Below are positions 1-7,822 of a stretch of DNA of 64,000 nt, one piece after another. The stretch is from positions 1 through 64,000 of the forward strand of contig NZ_VLLA01000028.1 of the NCBI RefSeq assembly GCF_007830635.1, in the 5' to 3' direction. The stretch comes from Bradyrhizobium huanghuaihaiense. Lineage in GTDB: Bacteria > Pseudomonadota > Alphaproteobacteria > Rhizobiales > Xanthobacteraceae. Numbering within the stretch: position 1 is the stretch's first letter; each line of letters starts with the position of its first letter. Made by a program: the position numbers and the translations under genes. The notes beneath the pieces were generated by a model. The model did no database searches and was not told the origin of the DNA. It saw nothing but the letters and a program-made list of their open reading frames with translations.

Positions 1-404
1 ACCTCCTCCGAGGAGGAAGATGGCCGACCCGGAGATATCCCGGTTCCCGTACAAGGAGCTTCCATGCATGCCAGGGTCTACGACCACGCCGGGTTGGACG
101 GGTGCTCGCAATTGCGCACTCATCCATGTTGCCTTCCGCTCTTTGGACAGCGTCGGCTCCCGAGATAACACTGTTTCGCGGCTCAATGGCTGGCCTGCAT
201 GCTCCCCTACCGACGCTTCGCCGACACCCTCGCGGACGCCTGCGCACGGCTCGGGGCCGATGTGGTTCGCTACACCTTCATCGCAATGGACTTCCACCAT
301 CTACTCCTTGCCGGTCTCCCGGCGCACCCAAAGTAGTGCTAGTCCTCTGGAACGCAAGTTCGTCACATTAGTTGATAGCTCGAATCTCGACAGAGGAGAG
401 TGCT
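1..404. other. No recognisable gene at left edge
   Basis: I see no convincing gene here. One plus-strand frame around 190-330 reads as the end of a protein (ending in FHHLLLAGLPAHPK and a stop at about 334) and could be the 3' tail of a truncated gene, but I do not recognise the family. The first 20 bases contain a short palindrome built on CCTCC/GGAGG. Confidence 0.4.
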
Positions 405-945
405 CGTGGCGAATGCGGGTGTGCGAGGCCGGCCGATCGCGCCGCTGGTGCTTAGTCCGCAGGAGCGGGCGTACTTGGAGAGGCTCGTCGTCATCGCGTT
501 GCCGAATCGCTATCTGAGCGCTGCCGCGCGATCCTGCGGTGTGCAGATAGTCTGCCAAGCAAGTCGGTGGCTGCCAAACTTGGCATCCATGAACACACCG
601 TTGGCAAGTGGCGGCGCCGATTCTTGAAGGATTGCTGTGATGGCCTGCTTGACGAAGCCCGTCCTGGGCGCCCTCGAACCATCGACGACGATCAGGTTGC
701 TGTGGTAATCGAGCGGACATTGCGTACGACGCCGCGCGACGGACGCACTGGTCGATCCGCTCGATGGCTGCGGAAACTGGCTTTTCTCACACCACGATCG
801 GCCGAAAGTGGACGGCGTTCGGCCTGCAGCCGCACCGCAGCCAGACATTTAAACTGTCGAGCGATCCGCTATTCGTCGATAAGGTGCGCGATATTGTCTG
901 GCTTTACCCGAACCGAGCCATTGTCCTCAGCGTCGATGAGACCAT
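405..945 (+). pseudogene. IS630-family transposase remnant (frameshifted N-terminal part)
   Basis: Several short plus-strand frames join into one degraded IS630-type transposase start: a segment beginning VANAGVRGRP at about 405, a helix-turn-helix segment AAKLGIHEHTVGKWRRRFL at about 570, a linker PGRPRTIDDDQ, a second HTH-like segment from about 764 and the first acidic region ending LSVDE near 937. The reading frame changes at least twice. Homology stops abruptly after SVDE, where an unrelated transposase tail begins, so the gene is truncated by a rearrangement. The family call is from recognition of the motif order. Confidence 0.7.
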
Positions 946-1250
946 TAAGGCACGGTGGATTTGTGAGCAGGCGCATCAGCAGTTGAAGGAGGAGCTTGGA
1001 CTTGATCACTTCGAAGGGCGATCATGGCAAGGTCTTCATCGCCACGCCCTGATGACAATGATTGCCTACGCCTTCCTGCAACATCATCGCCTCGCATACG
1101 CGGGGCAAAAAAAAGAGAATCAACGGGCCTCCGCCTCAACCAACCATGCCCGCCGTACGCCATGCCATCGTCGATCTCATCCTTCGGCCGCCGTCTCAGC
1201 AGTGCCCATATTGCCGAAAGCAAATCCTTGAAAAACAGTGGCGCAAACGC
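938..1250 (+). pseudogene. IS701-like transposase C-terminal remnant
   Basis: The frame continues from the IS630 remnant as KARWICEQAHQQLKEELGLDHFEGRSW, then LHRHALMTMIAYAFLQHHRL. This is the C-terminal region of IS701/IS4-type DDE transposases, including the E of the catalytic triad within QLKEELGLDHFEG. A shifted frame continues with an INGPPPQPTMPAVRHAI segment and a CPYC motif, also typical of that tail. The fusion point to the IS630 fragment lies at about 938. It is a junction of two decayed elements, not a working transposase. Confidence 0.65.
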
Positions 1251-1254
1251 ATTC

Positions 1255-1525
1255 TGTTCGCGGTAGGGACACCCATCACTGGGCGCCCCCCGCGCAGATC
1301 CCGGCGAGCCCAATTAAGGCACCGGGCTCCTACCTCGGGTGTTTGACGGCGAAGCGCAGCTTCGGCCATGGATGAAGGATGCGAGCCTTGGGAAGCCAGT
1401 CATCGGTGATCTGCGTTATGCGATCCCAGGTCAGACAGGTCCGCTGACTGCGCCGCCGAAGCGTCCGCCTCCAGAGATCGGTCAGATAGAACCGAAACGC
1501 ATTGAGCGCTCGGCCATTCGTCGGG
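1255..1525 (-). mobile_element. Group II intron 3' remnant (maturase tail plus domain V/VI)
   Basis: On the minus strand the frame ending at about 1336 reads ALNAFRFYLTDLWRRTLRRR, then LTWDRITQ, WLPKARILHPWP and RFAVKHPR before a stop. This is the C-terminal signature of group II intron reverse transcriptase/maturases. Immediately after the stop comes GAGCCCGGTGCCTTAATT and a GC-rich pairing stretch down to about 1260. That is the usual place and look of intron domain V and VI at the 3' end. The 5' part of the intron is missing; the ISL3 element begins about 30 bp away. Protein tail is clear; exact intron end is inferred. Confidence 0.65.
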
Positions 1526-1555
1526 ACAGCAAAGTGTCAATCGGCCTGTAAATTT

Positions 1556-3209
1556 GGCTCTGACTCACTTTTGATGCAGTTTGGGGGATGCGTGGCGCTT
1601 TGATTGGAGGAGAATCAACGCCATGCAGCAAGCACTCCACCGCTCCAGTCTGGTGCCGCGTGGGTTTGTTGTAGAGAGTGCGTACTACGAAGGTGATAAG
1701 GCCGTGATTGAGATCCGGGCGTCCGGAAGCGTCGGTCTGTGTCCCTTGTGCGGAACAGTTTCTCGGCGTGTCCATAGCCGGTATCGGCGACGCGTGACTG
1801 ACCTCCCGCTTTCGGGGCGGATCGTACAGCTCCTGGTGGTCGCCCGCCGCTTCCGCTGCGACGCCGTCCTGTGCGGGCGCCAAATCTTTACTGAGCGCTT
1901 CGACGAAGGGGTGCCGGCTCCATCAGCGCGACGCACGGCGAGGCTGGACTCCATTGTCCATCACCTCGGTCTGGCTCTTGGCGGACGACCGGCGGCAGGC
2001 TTCGCAAAACGGCTGATGCTGCCGGTGAGCAAGGATACGCTCCTTCGCGTGGTTCGACGCCGTAGCCGTCCGCCGGCTGACCCGCTCAGGATTATCGGCA
2101 TTGATGATTGGGCCTGGCGGCGCAATCACCGATACGCCAGCATCATCTGCAACCTGGAAAGGCGCCGGGTGGTCACCCTGCTGCCGGACCGTGAGCCCTC
2201 GACCGCCCAAGCCTGGCTCGCCGCCCATCCCACGATCGCGATCGTCGCCCGCGACCGCGGCGGAGGATATGGCGAAGCCGCAGCAAAGGCCCTGCCGCAC
2301 GCGGTACAGGTCGCAGATCGTTGGCATTTGATGGAGAACGCCAGCCGGGCCTACCTCGATGCCGTCCGAAAATCGATGCGCCAGATCCGCAGCGCAATCG
2401 GAGCAACTACGATCAATCCCGAGCTGCTAACAGCTGCGGAGCGTCTCCAATATGAGGGCTATCTCCGGCGCGAGGAGGCTAACGCGACCATCTTGAGCCT
2501 GTCGAAAGGTGGGACGCCGATCAAGCAGATAGTGCGCCAGACGGGCCACAGCAGGGGGCTGGTGCGACAGGTGATCCGCGGCGAACGCCATGATGTCTTC
2601 CGGACCCGGGAGAGCTCTCTCGATCAGCACCTGCCATGGCTCGACGACCAATGGGCAGCCGGTTGCCGAAACGGCGCTGAACTTTGGCGCCGCTTACGGG
2701 CGCGCGGTTTCCGAGGCTCCCTTCGTGTTGTCGGCGAGTGGACGACTCGTAGACGGCGGGCCGAAAAGACTGATGTCGAAACCCTTCATCGGATTCCATC
2801 GGCCAGAACGATCGCTCGTCTCATGACCGTCGGACGGGATACGCTATCGAAGGCAGAGACGGTGACCGTCGCTGCGGTAGAAGCTGGCGTGCCACCCCTG
2901 GTCGAGGCACGCGAGATCATCGCCGAATTCCACCTGATGATCCGACGCAAGACCGAGGCGGGCCTCGTCCCATGGATCGAGCGCGCTCGCGCCAGTCTTG
3001 TTGCATCGTTCGCCCGCGGCGTAACGAACGATGAAGCGGCGGTTCGGGCGGCGATCACCTCGCCCTGGTCCAACGGACAGACTGAGGGGCAGATCACGCG
3101 CCTCAAGCTCGTCAGACGCCAAATGTACGGCCGTGGCAAAATCGATCTGCTTCAAGCCAGACTAATCGGCGCAGAATAAACCCAGCTGCACCAAAACTGC
3201 GTCAGAGCC
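1556..3209 (+). mobile_element. ISL3-family insertion sequence
   Basis: Imperfect terminal inverted repeats flank one transposase gene. The left end (1556-1585) starts GGCTCTGACTCACTTTTGAT and the complement of the right end (3181-3209) starts GGCTCTGACGCAGTTTTGGT. The similarity extends two or three bases outward as AAATT/AAAAT, so the true tips may be slightly outside these limits. I could not see an unambiguous 8-bp target duplication. The element looks complete and may still be mobile. Confidence 0.8.
1623..3179 (+). CDS. ISL3-family transposase
   Basis: This is a 518-residue DDE transposase. An N-terminal zinc-finger region (CPLCG, later a second Cys region) is followed by a helix-turn-helix region, then the catalytic core starting IIGIDDWAWRRNHRYASIICNLERR (first Asp in GIDDWA) and RDRGGGYGEAAAKALPHAVQVADRWHL (second Asp in VADRWH). 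The third acidic residue is near SNGQTEGQITRLKLVRRQMYGR at the C-terminus. The ATG at 1623 is preferred to an upstream TTG because GGAGGAGAA lies just before it and because the upstream part lies in the terminal repeat. Confidence 0.9.
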   Translation: MQQALHRSSLVPRGFVVESAYYEGDKAVIEIRASGSVGLCPLCGTVSRRVHSRYRRRVTDLPLSGRIVQLLVVARRFRCDAVLCGRQIFTERFDEGVPAPSARRTARLDSIVHHLGLALGGRPAAGFAKRLMLPVSKDTLLRVVRRRSRPPADPLRIIGIDDWAWRRNHRYASIICNLERRRVVTLLPDREPSTAQAWLAAHPTIAIVARDRGGGYGEAAAKALPHAVQVADRWHLMENASRAYLDAVRKSMRQIRSAIGATTINPELLTAAERLQYEGYLRREEANATILSLSKGGTPIKQIVRQTGHSRGLVRQVIRGERHDVFRTRESSLDQHLPWLDDQWAAGCRNGAELWRRLRARGFRGSLRVVGEWTTRRRRAEKTDVETLHRIPSARTIARLMTVGRDTLSKAETVTVAAVEAGVPPLVEAREIIAEFHLMIRRKTEAGLVPWIERARASLVASFARGVTNDEAAVRAAITSPWSNGQTEGQITRLKLVRRQMYGRGKIDLLQARLIGAE

Positions 3210-3307
3210 AATTTTGCAGACGATGACGTAATTGCGGTCGGCGCCCGCGGCTCAAAAAGGTCCGCTATCTTCAAGCCTTCCCGCAATCTCACGAATCGGA
3301 GGGGGCC

Positions 3308-4330
3308 ATGAAGCAATATGTTGGGCTGGATGTCTCGCAAAAAGAAACGTCGGTATGTGTGGTCGACGAAGTGGGTCAGATCTTGTTCGAAGGAAAGGCA
3401 AAGTCCGCCCCCGGGGCGCTCGCGGCATTGCTTCGCAAGCGGGCGCCACAAGCGGAGCGCATCGGATTTGAGACCGGGGCGATGGCGAGCTGGCTATGGC
3501 ATGAACTTCGTAGGGTCGATCTCCCAGTGGTTTGCATCGACGCGCGGCATGCCCACGCGGCTTTGTCCGTACGCATGAACAAGAGCGATCAGAATGATGC
3601 TCGAGGTCTGGCCGAACTGGTGCGGGTTGATTGGTATCGAGAAGTCAAGGTCAAGAGCGAGGAAAGTCAGAAGATCCGCGCGATACTCGTCGCGAGATCC
3701 CGGCTCGTGTCCATGCGCCGAGACATCGAGAACCAGGTCCGGAGCTTGATCAAAGAATACGGCTTGCTGTTCCCGCGCGCAATCGGCCAGCAGTTCCGCA
3801 ACCTGGTCAGCGAGCTATTGGGCGATAATCATCCACTCCTTAGCGTGATCTCGCCGCTCCTGTTGATCCATGAGCATATCTGTCAGCAGCAGCAGAACAA
3901 GTTCGACGACGAAGTTCGCCAGTTGGCGAAGGCGGACGAGACGACGCGCCGCCTAATGACCGTTCCCGGTGTCGGCGTGGTGACCGCCTTGACTTTCCGC
4001 CATACGATCGATGACCCATTGTCGGCGTTGACAGTCGGCGCCTACCTCGGCCTTACACCTCGGCGCAACCAATCTGGCGAAACTGACATCAACGGCAAGA
4101 TATCTCGATGGGGCGACCGGCTTCTCCGAACCTACTTGTTTGAGGCCGCCACCGTACTTCTCTATCGGACAAAGAAGTGGTCTTCCCTCAAGGCCTGGGG
4201 CATGAAGCTCGCCAAGCGGATCGGTATGAGGAAGGCAAAGGTCGCTGTCGCCCGAAAGATCGCAGTCATCCTTCACTGCATCTGGGTCGATGGCACATCC
4301 TTCGACTGGGGGCAGCCGCAGCCAGTCTGA
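3308..4330 (+). CDS. IS110-family transposase
   Basis: A 340-residue DEDD transposase. The N-terminal RuvC-like domain shows YVGLDVSQKETSV (first Asp), ERIGFETGAMASWLW (Glu), then VCIDARHAHAAL and MNKSDQNDARGLAELVR (two Asp). The C-terminal Transposase_20 domain has MTVPGVGVVTALTF and YLGLTPRRNQSGE followed by a SRWGDRLLRTYLFEAA segment. A strong ribosome site (GGAGGGGGCC) sits before the ATG. Length is normal for the family and no frameshift is seen. IS110 elements lack obvious inverted repeats, so I could not set the element ends. Confidence 0.92.
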   Translation: MKQYVGLDVSQKETSVCVVDEVGQILFEGKAKSAPGALAALLRKRAPQAERIGFETGAMASWLWHELRRVDLPVVCIDARHAHAALSVRMNKSDQNDARGLAELVRVDWYREVKVKSEESQKIRAILVARSRLVSMRRDIENQVRSLIKEYGLLFPRAIGQQFRNLVSELLGDNHPLLSVISPLLLIHEHICQQQQNKFDDEVRQLAKADETTRRLMTVPGVGVVTALTFRHTIDDPLSALTVGAYLGLTPRRNQSGETDINGKISRWGDRLLRTYLFEAATVLLYRTKKWSSLKAWGMKLAKRIGMRKAKVAVARKIAVILHCIWVDGTSFDWGQPQPV

Positions 4331-4648
4331 TATTTGCTCGCAAGTTCCTGGTCCGGTCTGCCGGACTGGCGATGTCCCGCTGGGACGGTGTTGAGGCGAC
4401 CTCGTTCATTCGGCTGGTGGCGGCTCGACCGTACTCCGCTGCAAACGTTGAGGCGTCCGACCCGGACATCATCATGAGGCGCTGCGCGACCTCGGAAAGG
4501 ACCGTGACCCCAGTGAAGACATAACCAGCCCGGGCGATCCAATGCCTGGCCGGCAAAGTACGCATCAGCCGCGCTCGCGCCGTCTCCGCAACCCTGACCA
4601 GCTCCGACAGCGCGAGCGCTACCGTCGTGCCGTCGGAAAGTTTAAAAG
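4331..4648. other. Gene-poor junction between IS110 and truncated MFS gene
   Basis: No gene is identified. A minus-strand frame (4266-4640) is open, with segments such as WIARAGYVFTGVTVLSEVAQ, but I cannot tie it to a family. It may be a fragment of a gene broken by the IS110 insertion. Confidence 0.35.
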
Positions 4649-5704
4649 GTGATTGACAACAATCCGCAATTAAAGGGCCGAATGACAGTCTTCGCGCCGC
4701 TGAATGCCTGGATGTTCAAGGCCATGAGCGGCCATAATGTTCAGATTCTGTCCGTTTCGATCTTCATCATCGGTAACCTGATCTGCGCGATCGCTCCGAA
4801 CTTCCTCACCCTTGCTGCAGGCCGCGTCATTTCGGCCTACGGCGCGGCGATGTTCACCCCGTCGGCTACCGCGCTGGCCGTGGAACTCCTGCCGCCAGCC
4901 CGCAAAGGGTTCGCGTTGTCTCTCATCTTTGGCGGCATGACTGTTTCACAGGTTGCCGGCGTTCCTGCCACAAGCTGGATCGCGGATGCTATCGGCTGGC
5001 GCTTCTCATTCGGTTTCGTCGTCATTGCCGGGCTTCTCGCATTGAAAATCTTCGCTCCGATGATGTCCGGAATAGCTACCAAGGCGCCGGAGCGCGGAAA
5101 CAGCCCGATCTCAAAAGGCCTCTCCAAGGCCACCTACGGTATCCTTTCCGTGACGTTATTCGTCGTCGTTTCCGAGTTCATCGTTTACTCCTATGTGAGC
5201 GTATTCATCATCGGTTCTCTGCTTGCCGGGGTGCCGCTGCTCTCAGCCGCACTCTTTGCCTACGGCTTCGGAGCCGTGACGGGAAACGTTGCGTGCGGCG
5301 TTCTGACTGACCGTTTTGGCCCGTATAAAGTTCTCATTGCGGTTGTAGGCGCGCAACTCATCCTGCTCGTAGGTTTGGTTGCGTTCAGACAGCATGGTGC
5401 CCTCACCGTGCTCATCGCCTTCTTTTGGGGTAACGTGAGCTACATGTATCTCGTCCCGATCCAGCACCGTCTTCTCGGTCTGGCCGGAGATAGGTCGAAG
5501 CTGGTACTGGCGATGAACAGCTCGACCACCTTCGCGGGGATCGCCATTAGCGCTTTTCTCGGCGGCATCCTTGTCGAGACTAGCGGCGTCCCGTCTCTGG
5601 CTGCGGCATCGATTCTGATTGGTCTCATCGGCATCGGGCTGGCTGTTGCCTTCATGCGTGACGCAGCACCTGCAGAAACCGCGACTGCAGCATGTCCGAG
5701 ATGA
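4649..5704 (+). CDS. MFS transporter, DHA1 type, N-terminally truncated
   Basis: This 351-residue membrane protein matches drug/sugar-efflux MFS permeases, which are usually near 390-400 residues. The reading frame opens with a poorly conserved stretch (MIDNNPQLKGRM), then enters the region normally around the second or third helix (LSVSIFIIGNLICAIAPNFL, AGRVISAYGAAMFTPSATAL). The later half includes the cytoplasmic motif GVLTDRFGPYKV. About ten hydrophobic segments remain. Helix 1 and the signature loop after helix 2 are missing, which suggests the 5' end was removed at about 4650 by the rearrangement that placed IS110 next to it. It is probably non-functional. Substrate cannot be judged. 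Confidence 0.7.
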   Translation: MIDNNPQLKGRMTVFAPLNAWMFKAMSGHNVQILSVSIFIIGNLICAIAPNFLTLAAGRVISAYGAAMFTPSATALAVELLPPARKGFALSLIFGGMTVSQVAGVPATSWIADAIGWRFSFGFVVIAGLLALKIFAPMMSGIATKAPERGNSPISKGLSKATYGILSVTLFVVVSEFIVYSYVSVFIIGSLLAGVPLLSAALFAYGFGAVTGNVACGVLTDRFGPYKVLIAVVGAQLILLVGLVAFRQHGALTVLIAFFWGNVSYMYLVPIQHRLLGLAGDRSKLVLAMNSSTTFAGIAISAFLGGILVETSGVPSLAAASILIGLIGIGLAVAFMRDAAPAETATAACPR

Positions 5705-6289
5705 TATCGCTCAACGATCGAGTTATTGCCGTCCCACAATTAAGAACGAAGCCTCAAACGACATTTCCACAGCGTGCTATGCATTTGGATCGAAGCCGCA
5801 CGCGTTCCGCCTCGTACGAAACAACTAAGGGGCCGCCCTGGCGCCTTCAAGGCGATGCTGGCTCGCTTGAACCAATTGGAGGCGGAGATGGACGCCTTGA
5901 AGGGACAACGGGTCTCGACCCGGCACATATGGCGGCGGGCGGCGCGTCCGTGTCGCTCGGCTACGAGGGTGGCGTACGGTGGCGCGCGGGTTCATCCGAG
6001 GATGAGGAGCCCCATTTCCAGTCACGAGAGGCCGAGCCGGAGGCGTCCAAGGGCGGGCCCGGCAGGGCCACGCGACAAGCTGGTGGAGCAACTGGCCGCG
6101 CAGCGGTGACTTTGGCGCTTACTCCAATCTGTCTATCGAAGTGGATGGTTTGACCAATCCCAATACAATTCACGCGCGTAACGTTCATCCTCGAAAGTCT
6201 TTAGGCGAGGTACGCCTCTAGCAGGCCGTTGAAAAACGTGCTCGCCGCCGACCAGCGACCGTGATTCATTGGCTCCGACGAGATTCGGA
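5705..6289. other. No recognisable gene
   Basis: Overlapping frames on both strands are low-complexity and Arg/Gly rich. A plus-strand frame around 5850-5925 reads MLARLNQLEAEMDALKGQR, a short coiled-coil-like stretch that could be a gene relic, but nothing assignable remains. Confidence 0.4.
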
Positions 6290-6525
6290 AATGATGCGTG
6301 CGCGGCGGCGACAATCGAACGGGCGAGCTGTTCAGCCACGTCGATCTCGAGGCTCGGGTGCGGCGTGACCATCCGCTGCGAGCGATCCGGACGATCGTGA
6401 ACGAGGCGCTGTCGACGCTGGAGCGCGAGTTTGCCGCGCTCTATTCGCCGATTGCGATCCTGCCGGAGAAGCTGCTGCGGGCGTGCTGTTGCCTCAGCGC
6501 AGCCGGCCAGTATGGTCCATAACGG
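6290..6525 (+). pseudogene. IS5/IS1182-type transposase N-terminal remnant
   Basis: The frame reads GELFSHVDLEARVRRDHPLR, IRTIVNEALSTLEREFAALY and LPEKLLRACC. This matches the start of IS5-group (IS1182-like) transposases, which normally continue for some 350 more residues. Here the frame ends after about 75 residues and a deletion appears between the YSPI and LPEKLLRA segments. No downstream catalytic domain is visible, so this is a relic. Confidence 0.65.
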
Positions 6526-6874
6526 ACGAACCCGGTTGTGCGAGCACCTTCATGAGCTACATGCATCACGCCTGGACAGGGGAGCACCAGCCCGGCGGCG
6601 TGCACTTCCCGGCGCGTCGGTCACGAGCGTACGGTTCGGGGCGCAGGAATATCTTGCCACGCCCACACTGCGATCCGCTCGCAACTCTTGTAACTCTGAC
6701 GGCAGTGATCGGTGGACGGCCTCGGGAGATCGACGCTGTCATGCGGTTTGCGAGACAGCCTCATGGCTGGAAGAGACCGTCGAAAAGCCAAACGCACGGC
6801 GCGCCCTGACAAGGCATCGCCGGACAGGTGCGAGAACACGCTTTGCAGAGAGCAGTTTCCGGAGGCGAGTCGGA
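6526..6874. other. No recognisable gene
   Basis: Only short, composition-biased frames are present. I see no promoter or repeat that I can support. Confidence 0.4.
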
Positions 6875-7081
6875 TCAGCCAACCCGAAGATCCTCAGCTG
6901 ACATCTTGCCCGAACGCCCGGCCTTGAGCTGATAACTTACCCGAGCCCCCTCTTCGAGAGTGGTGTAACCGGCCCTTTCGACGGCACCGATGTGCACGAA
7001 GACATCGGGACCTCCGTCCTCAGGCCTGATGAACCCATAACCTTTGGTCGAGTTGAACCACTTCACAATACCCATTGCCAC
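6875..7081 (-). CDS. Cold-shock domain protein (CspA family)
   Basis: A 68-residue protein consisting of one cold-shock domain. It has the RNA-binding motifs RNP1 (KGYGFI, residues about 14-19) and RNP2 (VFVHI, about 28-32), and starts MAMGIVKWFNSTKGYGFI. Proteins of this type bind single-stranded RNA and DNA and act as RNA chaperones in the cytoplasm. The domain is full length. The second in-frame ATG (third codon) would give the more typical start and cannot be excluded. It stands alone, with no operon partner. Confidence 0.93.
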   Translation of the reverse strand: MAMGIVKWFNSTKGYGFIRPEDGGPDVFVHIGAVERAGYTTLEEGARVSYQLKAGRSGKMSAEDLRVG

Positions 7082-7822
7082 GGCGGCATCTCCATAGTGA
7101 ACCGTTGTGATCTAGCGAAGAGTCTGCCGGCCATCAAGATGGTCGGCAAGACGCCAGCGTCGCTGCGCTGGTCACGTGCCCGCTTTTTTATCGCATGGTC
7201 TATCTGCGGCCGCATTGTGCAAACGACAGAAAGCGCCGTGACGTCGACCACACTTCGCTTCAAGGCTTCAGCATCCGGATGACGTTTTGACCTTCGCTTC
7301 ACTCGTCGCGCGCTAGCGGCTTACAGAAGAGTTGCAGAGCCTCGAACACGCCGCGCTCATCCGGAGCCGAGCTAAAGCGAATGGGATTGATCGTCGTTGA
7401 ACAACAGGGCGGCCGTGAACTCCTTCGCGCAGCCTGGATCAGGATAATCAATCCGCGCCATGCCTGCATTGAGCTACGTGACATGCTTTCTCAAGCACGA
7501 AGACAGTCCCAGAGCTGCGCTTTAGCTGTTCGCGTTTAGATATTAGCCGCACGCCGGCCATGTCGGACGAACAGGGGTCTGCGAGACAATCCTCAAGGAA
7601 GCGCATCTGGCAACTTACCGCCCGCTCGTCATGTTGTGGTTGGACGCCAGAAAACCCGCTCGCCAGCGGTGGAGGCTGTTCAAACCGGTAACTTGCGCAT
7701 CTGACGACCTTCATCGCGTCTGCCGGCGGCTCATCAGCTCTCTCGCCTTGGGTTGGATGAATTCAGCTGAGCACCGTGAAGACGTTGAGATAACCAATGG
7801 TCTCAGCCCGCTGACCGAGTTT
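7082..7822. other. No recognisable gene between cspA-like and peptidase genes
   Basis: Several overlapping open frames occur on the minus strand (for example 7299-7484 and 7448-7714) and one plus-strand frame runs antisense into the peptidase gene. None shows a motif I recognise, so I leave them unannotated. The long 5' side of a cold-shock gene often carries a structured leader, but I see no decisive sign of it. Confidence 0.4.

Noticed and set aside
1548..3217. Target-site duplication at the ISL3 element
   Set aside because: AAATT/AATTT next to the ends are part of the inverted repeats, and no 8-bp direct repeat is visible.
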